Assembly (NCBI GenBank): GCA_016794465.1
Contig: JAEUKA010000054.1
Location: 1 to 58,183 of the forward strand
Length of the DNA: 58,183 nucleotides
Origin: Myxococcales bacterium
GTDB taxonomy: Bacteria; Myxococcota_A; Polyangia; Palsa-1104; JAEUJZ01
Direction of reading: 5' to 3'
Shown: positions 7,957-16,003 of the stretch, piece by piece
Layout of the letters: each line of letters starts with the position of its first letter
How positions within the stretch are numbered: position 1 is the first letter of the stretch
Program-made: the position numbers and the translations under genes
The notes under the pieces: generated by a model
What the model was told of the DNA's origin: nothing
Databases searched by the model: none
Seen by the model: only the letters and a program-made list of their open reading frames with translations

Positions 7957-9228
7957 CTAAGAGTGAAAAGCAGTCATGATCATTTGCAAAATGCTTTCGA
8001 TACCGCTCCAGTCATGAGGACGGCGATTGGCATTCTTGCGCGATTGCAGAGCGCTCAGAAAGCGACGCCGGATCAACGTTTTCTGAGCCTCGTCTAGATT
8101 CCAGTTCTCATTGGATACTTTTAATGGCATAAAATCGTTATTATTTCCCTTCTTCGAGATAATATTCTTGCCGAGATAAAGCTCTATCGAACATCCTTTT
8201 CTGTTGATATCACATATCTCAATCGTTCCATTATTCTTAATAGGATAGTTTTGTGTAAATTCAAGGTCTGGCAAGGGAAAAACACGCAGGTTCTCAGGAA
8301 GTTTTTCTTTGACCAAATGTCCACATGCATCCCATCCGGCAATATCATTATCAAATAGAGCTATGATTCGATTTTGAATTTTAGCACTGATAAAAGACTC
8401 GACCTGTCGCGCTAGCATTTTTGCGCCTAGATCCAAACGCCGTTTCTCATTAAACGGCAGATTCAAATCTAGAAAATAGAAGTACCCACTAAGATGTGGA
8501 TATAATACCTCGATACTTGTTTTTAAAATTTCAATATCACTTGGTCCCTCTGTTAGCACAATGATAGGGGAATTTTCTGTCACGCCGGATGACAGTATGG
8601 CTACTGAATCTTCAACTAAATTATCTTCTGGCTCATAGTAATGACCTTGTATTTGTTCTGAATAATCTAAAATAACATCTTCATCTTTGTCGAATAGCTC
8701 AAGAAATACTCTAAGATAGTACCTATAATCTGAATCAGGAAAGCACCATGTATTGAAAAAGCTACCCGAATATGAAGATAATTCGACTAAGGTAAGAACC
8801 CCCTTCGGTAAGTTAGTTGGCAAGCTCGTAACGTCGCCAGGAAATATCAAAGGCTGGATTTTGCGTTTAATTATTTCAGACACCAAGAATTTCCAGTCGT
8901 CAAATGTAAATTGTTTATCATAGCAGGCTTGTAGTTTTTCAAAAAGAATGTTACTTTCAATGCCATTGTCTTTATCATGGAAAATATTAACTGCTTTTGT
9001 ATGCGTGAAGGCCATTAGATCCAGTCGGGCGATCACATGTTGAACCTTGGTTTTATATAGATATTTAATCCTGTCAGAATCTTCTTCCTCTTCTGAAGAG
9101 TCTTCTTTAAGGACTCTCTCTGTGATTCTTTCATTGTCCCTGAAAATAGTGAAAATAAGTGGCAAAACGTCATACTTACCAGCACAGATTTCATGCTGTC
9201 CGACATATAGCGTCCAGGTTGCGCCCAT
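7957..9228 (-). CDS. HEPN/Toprim-type protein (putative defence or toxin gene)
   Basis: 423 residues. The N-terminus (MGATWTLYVGQHEICAGKYD.., then FRDNER) matches my memory of the HEPN/Toprim N-terminal domain. The C-terminal half has a Toprim core: VLTEGPSD at about residue 226 supplies the catalytic Glu, and ALFDNDIAGWDA at about residue 293 supplies the DxD pair that binds metal. Toprim domains cut or join nucleic acid, and such proteins are often linked to phage defence or toxicity. The gene is strongly AT-rich compared with both neighbours, and it separates the tenth palindrome from an eleventh copy at 9343, so it looks like an acquired cargo gene. No partner gene (ATPase, antitoxin) is adjacent. 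Confidence 0.75.
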   Translation of the reverse strand: MGATWTLYVGQHEICAGKYDVLPLIFTIFRDNERITERVLKEDSSEEEEDSDRIKYLYKTKVQHVIARLDLMAFTHTKAVNIFHDKDNGIESNILFEKLQACYDKQFTFDDWKFLVSEIIKRKIQPLIFPGDVTSLPTNLPKGVLTLVELSSYSGSFFNTWCFPDSDYRYYLRVFLELFDKDEDVILDYSEQIQGHYYEPEDNLVEDSVAILSSGVTENSPIIVLTEGPSDIEILKTSIEVLYPHLSGYFYFLDLNLPFNEKRRLDLGAKMLARQVESFISAKIQNRIIALFDNDIAGWDACGHLVKEKLPENLRVFPLPDLEFTQNYPIKNNGTIEICDINRKGCSIELYLGKNIISKKGNNNDFMPLKVSNENWNLDEAQKTLIRRRFLSALQSRKNANRRPHDWSGIESILQMIMTAFHS

Positions 9229-9342
9229 CGCAATTAATCCCCTATGAGGTAGTTGATGTTGGTCTTCTGCAACTTCTACTTACAGCAGTCTGCTCAGTTG
9301 CCCGTAACGAACGGCGGTTGATCCACTGGATGTCTTCCCCCC

Positions 9343-9365
9343 GTTTATCCAAGTCTTGGATAAGC
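9343..9365. repeat. Displaced eleventh palindrome copy
   Basis: GTTTATCCAAG-T-CTTGGATAAGC matches the array unit with one change, and the C-rich bases just before it (TCTTCCCCCC) match the array's inter-repeat sequence. It lies 1.44 kb from copy ten, on the far side of the HEPN/Toprim gene. Confidence 0.85.
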
Positions 9366-9371
9366 TCGAAC

Positions 9372-10181
9372 CTATTCCGCGATCTCTGGCTGTGCCTGCT
9401 CTTTACGGCTCGGCACGATAGCCCAAACTGCCCCGCCAACCGCAAGCGCACCGCCAACCACCGAAAGCACAATCCCCCCGGTGTTTAAGGCGTTGCCCCT
9501 GTCATTGAGTGCGACCCAATCGGCGTAGCTTGTGCCGTCGGCTCGTGCTTGGTTGCCAGTCGCCCAAGCTCCCGCGAGTAGACCGACGCCTGCGAGGGCG
9601 AGCGCTCCACCGCCTGCCAGGAGGCCGATCGCGCCGGGGGGCACCTTGCGTGCTTGGCTGGGCGGCGGCGGGCTTGGCGGGGCGCTGGGGGCCGTCTGGG
9701 TCGGGTCTGGGGGCTGGCTGGCTTGGGCTGCTGGCGCTGGGTTTGGTGGGGTCGTCTCCGACGGTTTGGCGGGCGGCTGCTCGGGCGGTTTTGGCTGGGC
9801 TTGCTCGACGGAGTAACGCCCGCGCAAGAACTCGACCCTACGGCGGGCGCGTTCTTCTTCTTCGGTGCCCACAACTAGCGACTGATAGCGCGCCGCGTAC
9901 TCGATCGCCTCTTTGAGCCTGCCCGCCTTTTCGCAGGTGCGCGACAGGTTGTAAACCATGTCGGGCTCGCCGCTGAGCTTGAACGCGGCTTCAAACTCCA
10001 CGATCGCCGCGTCGAACTGCGCGTCACGAAAGAACCGATCGCCCGCTTGATAGTGCTGCTGCGCTACCTCGATCATCGGGCGCGACGGCCTTTGCAGCGG
10101 GGCCAAGTCCTGCGCCGGGGGGCCACCTGCCAGCGCCGCCGACGGCAACCAAAGCAAGAAAACCCAACCAGCCGCCCGCAT
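9372..10181 (-). CDS. Secreted or membrane TPR protein
   Basis: About 269 residues. ATG 10181 starts a clear signal peptide (MRAAGWVFLLWLPSAALA, cleavage before GG); a GTG at 10187 overlaps the stop of the upstream HTH gene and may couple translation. Residues about 40-110 form about two TPR repeats (QHYQAGDRFFRDAQFDAAIVEF and YNLSRTCEKAGRLKEAIEYA). A long Pro/Gln/Ala linker follows, then two hydrophobic segments near the C-terminus (AIGLLAGGGALALAGVGLLAG and GIVLSVVGGALAVGGAVWAI). This TPR-proline linker-double TM layout is common in myxobacterial envelope proteins. Its place in a mobile element is odd; it may be host-derived cargo. Confidence 0.7.
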   Translation of the reverse strand: MRAAGWVFLLWLPSAALAGGPPAQDLAPLQRPSRPMIEVAQQHYQAGDRFFRDAQFDAAIVEFEAAFKLSGEPDMVYNLSRTCEKAGRLKEAIEYAARYQSLVVGTEEEERARRRVEFLRGRYSVEQAQPKPPEQPPAKPSETTPPNPAPAAQASQPPDPTQTAPSAPPSPPPPSQARKVPPGAIGLLAGGGALALAGVGLLAGAWATGNQARADGTSYADWVALNDRGNALNTGGIVLSVVGGALAVGGAVWAIVPSRKEQAQPEIAE

Positions 10182-10183
10182 GG

Positions 10184-10438
10184 TCACACCGGAACCTTTC
10201 GACGTTTCACGCCCGGCTCACCGCCGTTGGAGAACTCGATCCCGGCTTCCTCGAATGCCTTTCGCACTGCGTCGCGCGTCGCTGCGGTTGGCTGAACCTG
10301 ATTGTTTTCCCAGCGATGAAGGGTCGCCCGGCCTACGCCTGATTTCGCTGCAAGATCATCGAGCGTCCAACGTAAGAGCCCTCGCGCAGCTCTGACATGC
10401 TCGTCGATAATGCGGATTTTCCCATTTTTTTCTTGCAT
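10184..10438 (-). CDS. XRE-family helix-turn-helix regulator
   Basis: 84 residues; essentially a single HTH domain (RGLLRWTLDDLAAKSGVGRATLHRWE) with a short tail. It is of the Cro/cI type and probably dimerises on an operator. It is divergent from the gene at 10447, the two starts being within about 10 bp, so the shared intergenic region is the likely operator. It may act as the element's repressor or as the switch for the downstream TPR gene, with which its stop overlaps. Confidence 0.8.
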   Translation of the reverse strand: MQEKNGKIRIIDEHVRAARGLLRWTLDDLAAKSGVGRATLHRWENNQVQPTAATRDAVRKAFEEAGIEFSNGGEPGVKRRKVPV

Positions 10439-10446
10439 GCGTTCGC

Positions 10447-11154
10447 TTGTGGTGCGCTGATGACTATGTAATCACCAGCACCGCGCAGGAACGCGGTGCT
10501 GGCTGTGCTCAATCGGGACATGACCCCAACAGAACGAGGCGCAGCGTATCCGCTGGGGGCCTATGGATCAAGTCTGCGCGGAATCTGAGATTTGCCTTGC
10601 CTGCAAGTTTGGTCTGGGTGCCGTCGCTGGTCGGCGGTGGTTTTGCGTTCCTTGGCTTCAGTCTCGTCTGGTATCGGCTGCGACGGCTGGAGCTGCTTTA
10701 TCAGCGACGCGGCGAGGGCGCACCTGATCCCCCGCGCTGTAAGATCTGCAATCGCTGGCTCTTTGCTGAGACGCTCGCGGCCTACGAGCAACTCGACGAA
10801 GATGACAAGCGCGAGCACTGCCCAGGCTGCGGAGGGTATAGCGGACCCACGCACAACGACCCGCCGCCGGTTCCTGTCGAGATTGCAGAGCCGTCACCGC
10901 CGTTGGTTCCCGTTACGATTGTCGAGCCTGCCCCGGTGATTCGGATGGGCGGGGGCCATGCCGAGCACTGCGACTGTGAGCGGTGCTTGTTCAACCGTCG
11001 AGTCGCTACCGATGAGGCCCAAGCTCAGACGCTCAAGCTGATGGATCTGCTTTCGCGCATCCGTCAGGGCATACGGACGACTCGCTTGACGCTGTGCGAT
11101 GAGTGGGACTGGATAGATGGGCAGATCAGCGCTCACATCGGCGACGGGCGATGA
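10447..11154 (+). CDS. Membrane-anchored Cys-rich protein
   Basis: Up to 235 residues; the first about 45 look spurious and the real start may be a TTG or GTG between 10580 and 10620. One transmembrane segment (VWVPSLVGGGFAFLGFSLVWY) is followed by a cytoplasmic part with three Cys pairs: CKICNRW, CPGCGG and HCDCERC, arranged like zinc ribbons, and a Pro-rich linker. The C-terminus is helical. Function is unknown. It ends with an ATGA overlap with the next gene, so the two are translationally coupled. Confidence 0.5.
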   Translation: MWCADDYVITSTAQERGAGCAQSGHDPNRTRRSVSAGGLWIKSARNLRFALPASLVWVPSLVGGGFAFLGFSLVWYRLRRLELLYQRRGEGAPDPPRCKICNRWLFAETLAAYEQLDEDDKREHCPGCGGYSGPTHNDPPPVPVEIAEPSPPLVPVTIVEPAPVIRMGGGHAEHCDCERCLFNRRVATDEAQAQTLKLMDLLSRIRQGIRTTRLTLCDEWDWIDGQISAHIGDGR

Positions 11155-11846
11155 GCAGCGCGAGGAAGTGCCCGCACTGTCTTTGGCTGGGCGTGAGGCC
11201 GCGCACGGGGACGGGGCGCACGATCGCGTTTCGGGTCTTTGCGGATCTCGCGGTGCCCGACGACGTGCCGATCCCTACTTGTGGCGGGTGTCGCTCCACC
11301 TACTTTGATGCAGCGACGACAGTGGAGCTGAGCCCGACGCTGACGAATCAGTACAACAAACGGCTGCTTGGGCTGGCGCGTGAGGCGATGAGGAAGATCA
11401 AGCCGCACCTCTCGCAGCGACGGCTGGAGCGACTCGCGGGCGTTTCGCAAGGCTATTTGTCGAGGGTGAAGACAAAGCCCGTGTGTGTCAGTGCTCCGCT
11501 CGTCGCGCTGCTGCTGCTGATTGCCGAGTCTCCTGCCGCGCAGCTTGCGGTGTTGCGCCTGTGCTGGGCCTCGGCGGGGGACGAAGGGAGTGATTCACAT
11601 GACCGAACCAACGGAAGCAAGCGACTTGCCGACGGAAGAAAAACCGCCGAACGAAGAGCAGACCGGCGCCGAGACACCGGCGCCGACACTTCGCGGATTC
11701 GCGGGGATGGCGCCGGAGTGGCGGCAGCAGAACGCGAGCAAGGCCGGACGAAAGGCGCACGCCGTCGGGCTCGCGAACACGTTTACCTCGGAAACAGCGC
11801 GCGAGGCCGGCAGGCTTGGCGGGCAGAAGCTGAGCGCGAACCGTGA
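11151..11846 (+). CDS. Zinc-ribbon/HTH protein, first of a conserved regulator pair
   Basis: Starts at ATG 11151, overlapping the previous stop. Residues 1-50 hold a four-Cys ribbon (CPHC then CGGC) and residues about 80-115 an HTH (LSQRRLERLAGVSQGYLSRVK). It is related to the protein at 19197-19739: both share RPRTGxGRT, IPxCGxCRSxYxD and GVSQGYLSR. The tail from about residue 145 onward runs for about 250 bp over the next gene in another frame and has no counterpart in the relative. A one-base shift in the G-run near 11575 would give a stop at 11590-11592 just before the next start, so the long tail may come from a frameshift. Confidence 0.55.
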   Translation: MSSARKCPHCLWLGVRPRTGTGRTIAFRVFADLAVPDDVPIPTCGGCRSTYFDAATTVELSPTLTNQYNKRLLGLAREAMRKIKPHLSQRRLERLAGVSQGYLSRVKTKPVCVSAPLVALLLLIAESPAAQLAVLRLCWASAGDEGSDSHDRTNGSKRLADGRKTAERRADRRRDTGADTSRIRGDGAGVAAAEREQGRTKGARRRAREHVYLGNSARGRQAWRAEAEREP

Positions 11847-12393
11847 GCACATGGCCGCGATTGGCCGGAAGGGCGGGCGGAATCGAGGGAAGGGCAAGAA
11901 GTCGATCCCCGACCCGCCGAGCCTGACGACGCTCAACCAGCCCGAGGAGTGCGCCGACGTGGAGCAAGAGGATGGTTTCGGGCGCAGGCTGCGCACTCGG
12001 CGCGAGCTGGCCGGCCTATCGCGCAGCCGACTAGCAGCAATCGCTGGTGTGTCAGAGGCGACGATAAAGCACCTCGAAATGGGCTACGAGTTCAAGCCTC
12101 AGACGCGCACGATCCTTGCTTTGATCGGCGTCCCTGCGTTGGGTCTGAGGCTGGAGGACTTCCCGCCGGAGCTTCACGGCTACGCTGTACCCGACGCGGC
12201 GCAAGTCGATTTCCACGGCTGGCAGCTTCGGCTACTAGGACTCACTGCCGAGAGGAACGCTTACCGCGAAGTCGCGCGCTACCTCGACCAAGCCGCTGGC
12301 CGCAGCCTAGCGGACCTACGGCGCTGGATCTCCGACCAGATCGCGGCGCTCGATGCCAAGATCGATCGGCTGCGCTCAGACACCCCCGCCTAG
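11599..12393 (+). CDS. KGG-motif plus XRE HTH regulator, second of the pair
   Basis: 264 residues from ATG 11599, with GAAGGGAG well placed upstream. Residues about 35-95 contain repeated Lys/Arg-Gly-Gly motifs (REAGRLGGQK, IGRKGGRNRG) within a pattern I recognise from the stress-associated KGG proteins such as YciG. Residues about 130-190 form an XRE-type HTH (LRTRRELAGLSRSRLAAIAG then ATIKHLE). LRLEDFPPELHG and a C-terminal helical region follow. The HTH part resembles the protein at 18641-19216 (GLSRxxLAxxxGxSExTxKxxE, DLPEH/DFPPELH). A KGG-HTH fusion is unusual. It is a likely transcription regulator of the element. Confidence 0.7.
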   Translation: MTEPTEASDLPTEEKPPNEEQTGAETPAPTLRGFAGMAPEWRQQNASKAGRKAHAVGLANTFTSETAREAGRLGGQKLSANREHMAAIGRKGGRNRGKGKKSIPDPPSLTTLNQPEECADVEQEDGFGRRLRTRRELAGLSRSRLAAIAGVSEATIKHLEMGYEFKPQTRTILALIGVPALGLRLEDFPPELHGYAVPDAAQVDFHGWQLRLLGLTAERNAYREVARYLDQAAGRSLADLRRWISDQIAALDAKIDRLRSDTPA

Positions 12394-12429
12394 CTCGCCA
12401 TCCTGCCGAGGCCTGCTCTCAGGAGCTGG

Positions 12430-12585
12430 CTCTAGCTCGAAGCGCTCGCCCTCTGACTTCCGAGGCGCGTACCACCCTATACGAAGCGGCGCCGAGCCGT
12501 AAGCCTTGGTTGGCCTGCTCGTGCATGGCCTCTTGGGTCCGCTCGCTCAGCGCTTCACGATCCCTACTTGGCCACTGCGCACGAT
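12430..12585 (-). pseudogene. Remnant of a serine recombinase
   Basis: Read on the minus strand, this stretch encodes AQWPSRDREALSERTQEAMH and then QGLRLGAASYRVV, which closely follows AQWEREALSERTQEAMN and QGVQLGAAPYGWR in the intact recombinase at 14869-15810. The DNA is clearly similar to about 15262-15392 in the same orientation. Everything before and after is lost. It marks an earlier copy of the recombinase, or one end of a unit duplicated together with it. Confidence 0.7.
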
Positions 12586-12657
12586 ACAAAGTCGTCCTGC
12601 GTCCAGCCAGCGGCAGCGCCACTTGGCCCGGTTGTCTTACCAGCGCCCAATCGCTGC

Positions 12658-12720
12658 TTGACCCACACATGCCGCTGCGGTAGTCATTTCGTAGCAACGG
12701 CAAAAACCCGCCGTGCGACC
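12658..12720 (+). repeat. Left copy of a diverged direct repeat flanking the three-gene cassette
   Basis: The sequence beginning TTGACCCACACATGCCGCTG matches 14344-14407 (TTGACCCACACCTACCGCTG) at roughly three bases in four over about 63 bp, in the same orientation. The rest of 12394-12827 holds only the recombinase remnant and no other gene I can support. Confidence 0.65.
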
Positions 12721-12827
12721 GATGGGATCCACAGTTCGTTTTCGTACAACTACCCCTGGTAAATCAGCACACGGCGGGTTCTTGTGAACAGTTGAGGAAA
12801 CCGATAGACTCGCGAGGAGGATGGACC

Positions 12828-13436
12828 ATGGAGCGCAAAAATTTTGAATATATCCTGCCATTTGAAGAACGTAACCACATAATCGATCTCTACTTATGTA
12901 CTGACAGAGTACTTTCTTTGCCAAAAATTCTATTTTCTTCCATAGAGCGATTAGGAAGAATTAGCAATGGGGACTCCCCAATGTATCAGCTTGCCAAATT
13001 CCGGATTGATACTTCAACGGAAACAGGGTTGGCTCTTTGCTCAATGGCGTACGAAATAGAGTGTTTGATCGAGAAAAGCAACAGAGCAGCTATAACAGCC
13101 AATCAATCCACACAAGAGACAGGTGCAGCACTTGAATCGAAACAAACATCTGTCCAGCATGCGAGTCTTCCTCGAACTCGAAACTCGCGTTCAAAGTTTT
13201 ACACTGTACAGCTTAGATTAACAGGGACGGCGTGTGTTAACAATACATCCAATTACCAAATAGATGAGGATATCGTTGCATTCTCAATCAAAGCTAGCGA
13301 GGGAATTGTGGTCCTCAGTGTTGAGAAAAAGTCATCTCACTGGCTCCTTATCACATTTGGTGCATTACCATACACTCTCTGTGGAACACAGGTTAGCGGT
13401 AAGGTTAGTCTAGATTTAGAGATAGCTACCGTTTAG
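12828..13436 (+). CDS. Hypothetical protein, cassette gene 1
   Basis: 202 residues from ATG 12828; GAGGAGG at 12814-12820 fixes this start. The sequence is AT-rich compared with the flanks. The N-terminal half is helical (FEERNHIIDLYLCTDRVLS..); the C-terminal 80 residues are strand-rich (YTVQLRLTGTACVNN, IVVLSVEKKSSHWLLITFGA) and end in GTQVSGKVSLDLEIATV. This tail resembles the end of the next protein (LTGSAVTGSVSP), hinting at a shared beta-sandwich. There is no signal peptide and no known family. Confidence 0.6.
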   Translation: MERKNFEYILPFEERNHIIDLYLCTDRVLSLPKILFSSIERLGRISNGDSPMYQLAKFRIDTSTETGLALCSMAYEIECLIEKSNRAAITANQSTQETGAALESKQTSVQHASLPRTRNSRSKFYTVQLRLTGTACVNNTSNYQIDEDIVAFSIKASEGIVVLSVEKKSSHWLLITFGALPYTLCGTQVSGKVSLDLEIATV

Positions 13437-13476
13437 TCTGACTCAGTTCTATTACTTAACAACAAAGGAGAGCCGC

Positions 13477-13758
13477 TTGTCGCAGTTCAGCAGCTATGCA
13501 CCGCCGATGACTTGGGGACCGTGGGCGCAGATTGCGAGTCACTTTGGCTCGGTGCGGTATACGATATCCTATGAGCCGGTGGGCGACGCGAATGTCGTTG
13601 CCAGAATTCGTTACTACAAGGAAGGGACGAGCCATGAGGTGATAGAAGAATTTAAGGATGAGACTGTAATTGTCACGTCAAACTCGATTGCAGTTGTTGA
13701 GGTTTCGTTCAAGGGCTTGCTTACGGGCTCTGCTGTGACGGGGAGCGTATCACCATGA
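13477..13758 (+). CDS. Small beta-rich protein, cassette gene 2
   Basis: 93 residues from TTG 13477, chosen because AAAGGAG at 13464-13470 is well spaced; no ATG fits. The protein is nearly all predicted strand (VRYTISYEP, VVARIRYYKEG, AVVEVSFKGL) and ends LTGSAVTGSVSP, like the preceding protein. Its size suggests a single beta-sandwich. It ends with ATGA, overlapping the next start. Possibly an immunity- or structure-type protein of the cassette; not recognised. Confidence 0.6.
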   Translation: MSQFSSYAPPMTWGPWAQIASHFGSVRYTISYEPVGDANVVARIRYYKEGTSHEVIEEFKDETVIVTSNSIAVVEVSFKGLLTGSAVTGSVSP

Positions 13759-14243
13759 GTAGCTATAGCGGTACGATTGGCAACGGTGTGAGCTACAATA
13801 TTCTCGGAAGTGAATACGACTTGGTTGAGTTTTGCGTTGAAGGTCAACGTATCGCAATCGATCGAATCCGAGACGGTGACTTGCGCCCACTCTATCCTCC
13901 TGCCTATCCAGGAATGCAGGAACAGGACCGAGAAAATTTTTCATCCCGCTACACAATGAGCGCGGCAGGGGTTGTATACCTAGTTGCCGTTCGGCATGGT
14001 AGAGAGCATGATTTAGTATACGGTTATGCAATAATTGAGAAGCGTATCGTAATTCGATCGCCTCGATGGAGAGATCTAACCCCAGGAGTAACGGTAGTAT
14101 CGGTTGCTTGGCGGGAGGATAAAACAATACTGATTTCGCAACGAGGGGCGATGTCATTTGACTGCGCGAACAAAATATGGACAGCAAGCGCTGGACATCT
14201 GTCGTGCATAGAGGGTGTTCAAAAAGAGATAATGGTGGATTGA
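13755..14243 (+). CDS. Hypothetical protein, cassette gene 3
   Basis: 162 residues; ATG 13755 overlaps the preceding stop, so translation is probably coupled. The N-terminus (SYSGTIGNGVSYNILGSEYDLVEF) reads like short strands and turns; the rest alternates strands and loops (VVYLVAVRHG, HDLVYGYAII, VTVVSVAWREDKTILIS), suggesting a beta-propeller or beta-sandwich. There is no signal peptide. No family is recognised. With the two preceding genes it forms a self-contained AT-rich cassette. Confidence 0.55.
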   Translation: MSSYSGTIGNGVSYNILGSEYDLVEFCVEGQRIAIDRIRDGDLRPLYPPAYPGMQEQDRENFSSRYTMSAAGVVYLVAVRHGREHDLVYGYAIIEKRIVIRSPRWRDLTPGVTVVSVAWREDKTILISQRGAMSFDCANKIWTASAGHLSCIEGVQKEIMVD

Positions 14244-14343
14244 TGATTGGAACATAACAGAATCTGGCCATCCTCTGCCAGCGCCAAGCGCCGCAGAGAC
14301 AGGGGGTGACGCGCACAGTAGGTGCCAGTCGCTCTAGTGCGTA

Positions 14344-14407
14344 TTGACCCACACCTACCGCTGCGATAGTCCTCTTGTAGTGACGGCGGAAACCTGCCCA
14401 TAGAACC
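14344..14407 (+). repeat. Right copy of the diverged direct repeat
   Basis: Counterpart of 12658-12720. The two copies bracket the three AT-rich cassette genes. The matching part includes GACCCACAC and a shared GTAG/TAGT core with similar spacing. Confidence 0.65.
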
Positions 14408-14569
14408 AGCCCTAAGTCGACTGCGGTTGAGTGCGCACCGAGTTACTTGATTCAGAACTTGTGCGAATGCGGCTCACGTGAAGATGGTGTATTCTTCGAG
14501 GCGGTACCCACGCCCCGGCGTTGTAATGTCGGCTCGCTTGCGTTTGGCCCTCATTTGTGCTAGGGCGGG

Positions 14570-14760
14570 CGGCAGTAGCTCGGGCATGCCGCAGCAGGTC
14601 GTGCATGCGGCAGTAGCTCGGGCATGCCGCAGTAGCTCGGGCATGCCGCAGCAGATCTGGTTTGCCACGCAAGGTCGTGCGTGCCGCAGTAGATCGGGTT
14701 TGCGGCAGTAGGTCTGGCTTAACGAGGTAGATCGATCGTGACGTAGCAGATCGGGCGGGC
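14570..14760. repeat. Degenerate tandem repeat of about 19 bp next to the recombinase gene
   Basis: Units resembling GGCAGTAGCTCGGGCATGCC recur about eight to ten times with increasing divergence (CAGCAGGTCGTGCATGC, CAGTAGATCGGGTTTGC, CAGTAGGTCTGGCTTAAC). The stretch 14244-14868 contains this array and the right direct repeat but no gene I can support. The position just 3' of the recombinase gene suggests an attachment or resolution region, or simply repeat expansion. Confidence 0.65.
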
Positions 14761-14868
14761 GGCAGTGGAGCGGAAGCGACGCACTCGATCGGGCGGGCGG
14801 GCTGCGTTGGGCTTCGCTGGGAGCCAAGCGCCGTGTTTGGCGCCAGACTGCCAAGCTGTCCCCGCAGC

Positions 14869-15810
14869 TTAGGTTTTTGCCTGTCTCAGCAGATCAAGCA
14901 CGCTTGCGGCGTGCCACGTCTCCCCGCGAGTGGGCAGGATCTTTGCTTTCAACAGCTCGGCGCCGATCGCTCGGAGGCTCAGCCCGGCTTCTCGGTGCGC
15001 GTGGGCGTGGCGGATTGCGAGCGCTCTGTCCCTCGTCGCTTCGGCCACCGTCTTTCGCTTGCCCGTCTTGGTGACGGTCCACAGCCCCGCCCGCGCGAGG
15101 ACTCGGTACACGGTGCCCTGCGACCACTGCACCCCTCGTGCCGGGGTCAGCTCCCGATTGAGGCGCCTCGCAATGTGCGTCACCCTCACGCCCTCGCGAT
15201 ACAGGGCGCAAATCCTCTGCACCACCTCCTGTTCGCTCGGGTCGGGCACCAGCTCGCGACGCTCGCCCTCGGAGGTTCGAGGGGCATACCGCCACCCATA
15301 CGGCGCTGCGCCGAGCTGCACACCTTGCCGCGCCAGCTCGTTCATGGCCTCCTGGGTCCGCTCGCTCAGCGCTTCCCGCTCCCACTGCGCCACCGACATC
15401 AGCACGTTCAGCATCAGCTTTCCACTCGCCGAGCGTGTGTCGATCGTGTCGGACACTGAAACGAGCGAGTACGGCAAACCCTCGCGAAAGTACGTATCAC
15501 AGAGGAAGCCCAGATCCTTGACGCTCCGAGTGAGGCGATCCAGCTTGACAATCACCAGCGCCTGTGCAGTGCCACTCGTGAGCAAGGCCAGCGCGCGCTG
15601 TAGACCTGGGCGATCCAGTGACTTTGCTGACGCTCCCTCGTCGATAACCAGATCGATCAAGTCGATGTCCTGGCTGACGCAGTGAGCACGGATGCGCACC
15701 TGCTGCGCTTCGAGGCTCACCCCCTCCTGCGCTTGTTTGTCGGTGCTGACCCGCACGTATCCCACCGCCCGCAAGCGCCCGACCTGGCCCGATTGGGAAG
15801 ATTTACGCAT
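14869..15810 (-). CDS. Serine recombinase (resolvase/invertase type)
   Basis: About 313 residues. ATG 15810 is preceded by GAGGGGG at the right spacing; a TTG at 15825 overlaps that site and is less likely. The N-terminal catalytic domain has GYVRVSTDKQAQEGVSLEAQ with the nucleophilic Ser at about residue 20, then KLDRLTRSVKDLG and the E-helix REALSERTQEAM. After about residue 165 a recombinase-type DNA-binding region follows (TPYG-like APYGWRY, ICALYREGVRVTHIARRLN, GVQWSQGTVYRVL). It is shorter than large phage integrases and lacks the zinc-ribbon/coiled-coil end. It probably mobilises the left element, whose edge lies just beyond it. Confidence 0.9.
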   Translation of the reverse strand: MRKSSQSGQVGRLRAVGYVRVSTDKQAQEGVSLEAQQVRIRAHCVSQDIDLIDLVIDEGASAKSLDRPGLQRALALLTSGTAQALVIVKLDRLTRSVKDLGFLCDTYFREGLPYSLVSVSDTIDTRSASGKLMLNVLMSVAQWEREALSERTQEAMNELARQGVQLGAAPYGWRYAPRTSEGERRELVPDPSEQEVVQRICALYREGVRVTHIARRLNRELTPARGVQWSQGTVYRVLARAGLWTVTKTGKRKTVAEATRDRALAIRHAHAHREAGLSLRAIGAELLKAKILPTRGETWHAASVLDLLRQAKT

Positions 15811-15963
15811 TGCAAACCCCCTCAATTGGGGAGCTTATCATGCAATCCATCAAGCGGCGTAATGTCGATATTCTATGTGGCTTCGTGTCCAACCCCTCGC
15901 TAGCCAAGAATACCGTCGCACAAAGTGCCCACATTGACCCCATTTCTACGTGCTGTCGCATTA

Positions 15964-15991
15964 ACAACGACCTCCTTATGCGGGTCGTTGT
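15964..15991. other. Perfect 9-bp inverted repeat at the element edge
   Basis: ACAACGACC and GGTCGTTGT are separated by 10 bases. The repeat lies between the recombinase start and the truncated propeller gene, where the element-host junction must be. It could be a recombinase recognition site; there is no T-tract to make it a terminator. Confidence 0.45.
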
Positions 15992-16003
15992 AAATGATCA
16001 TAG

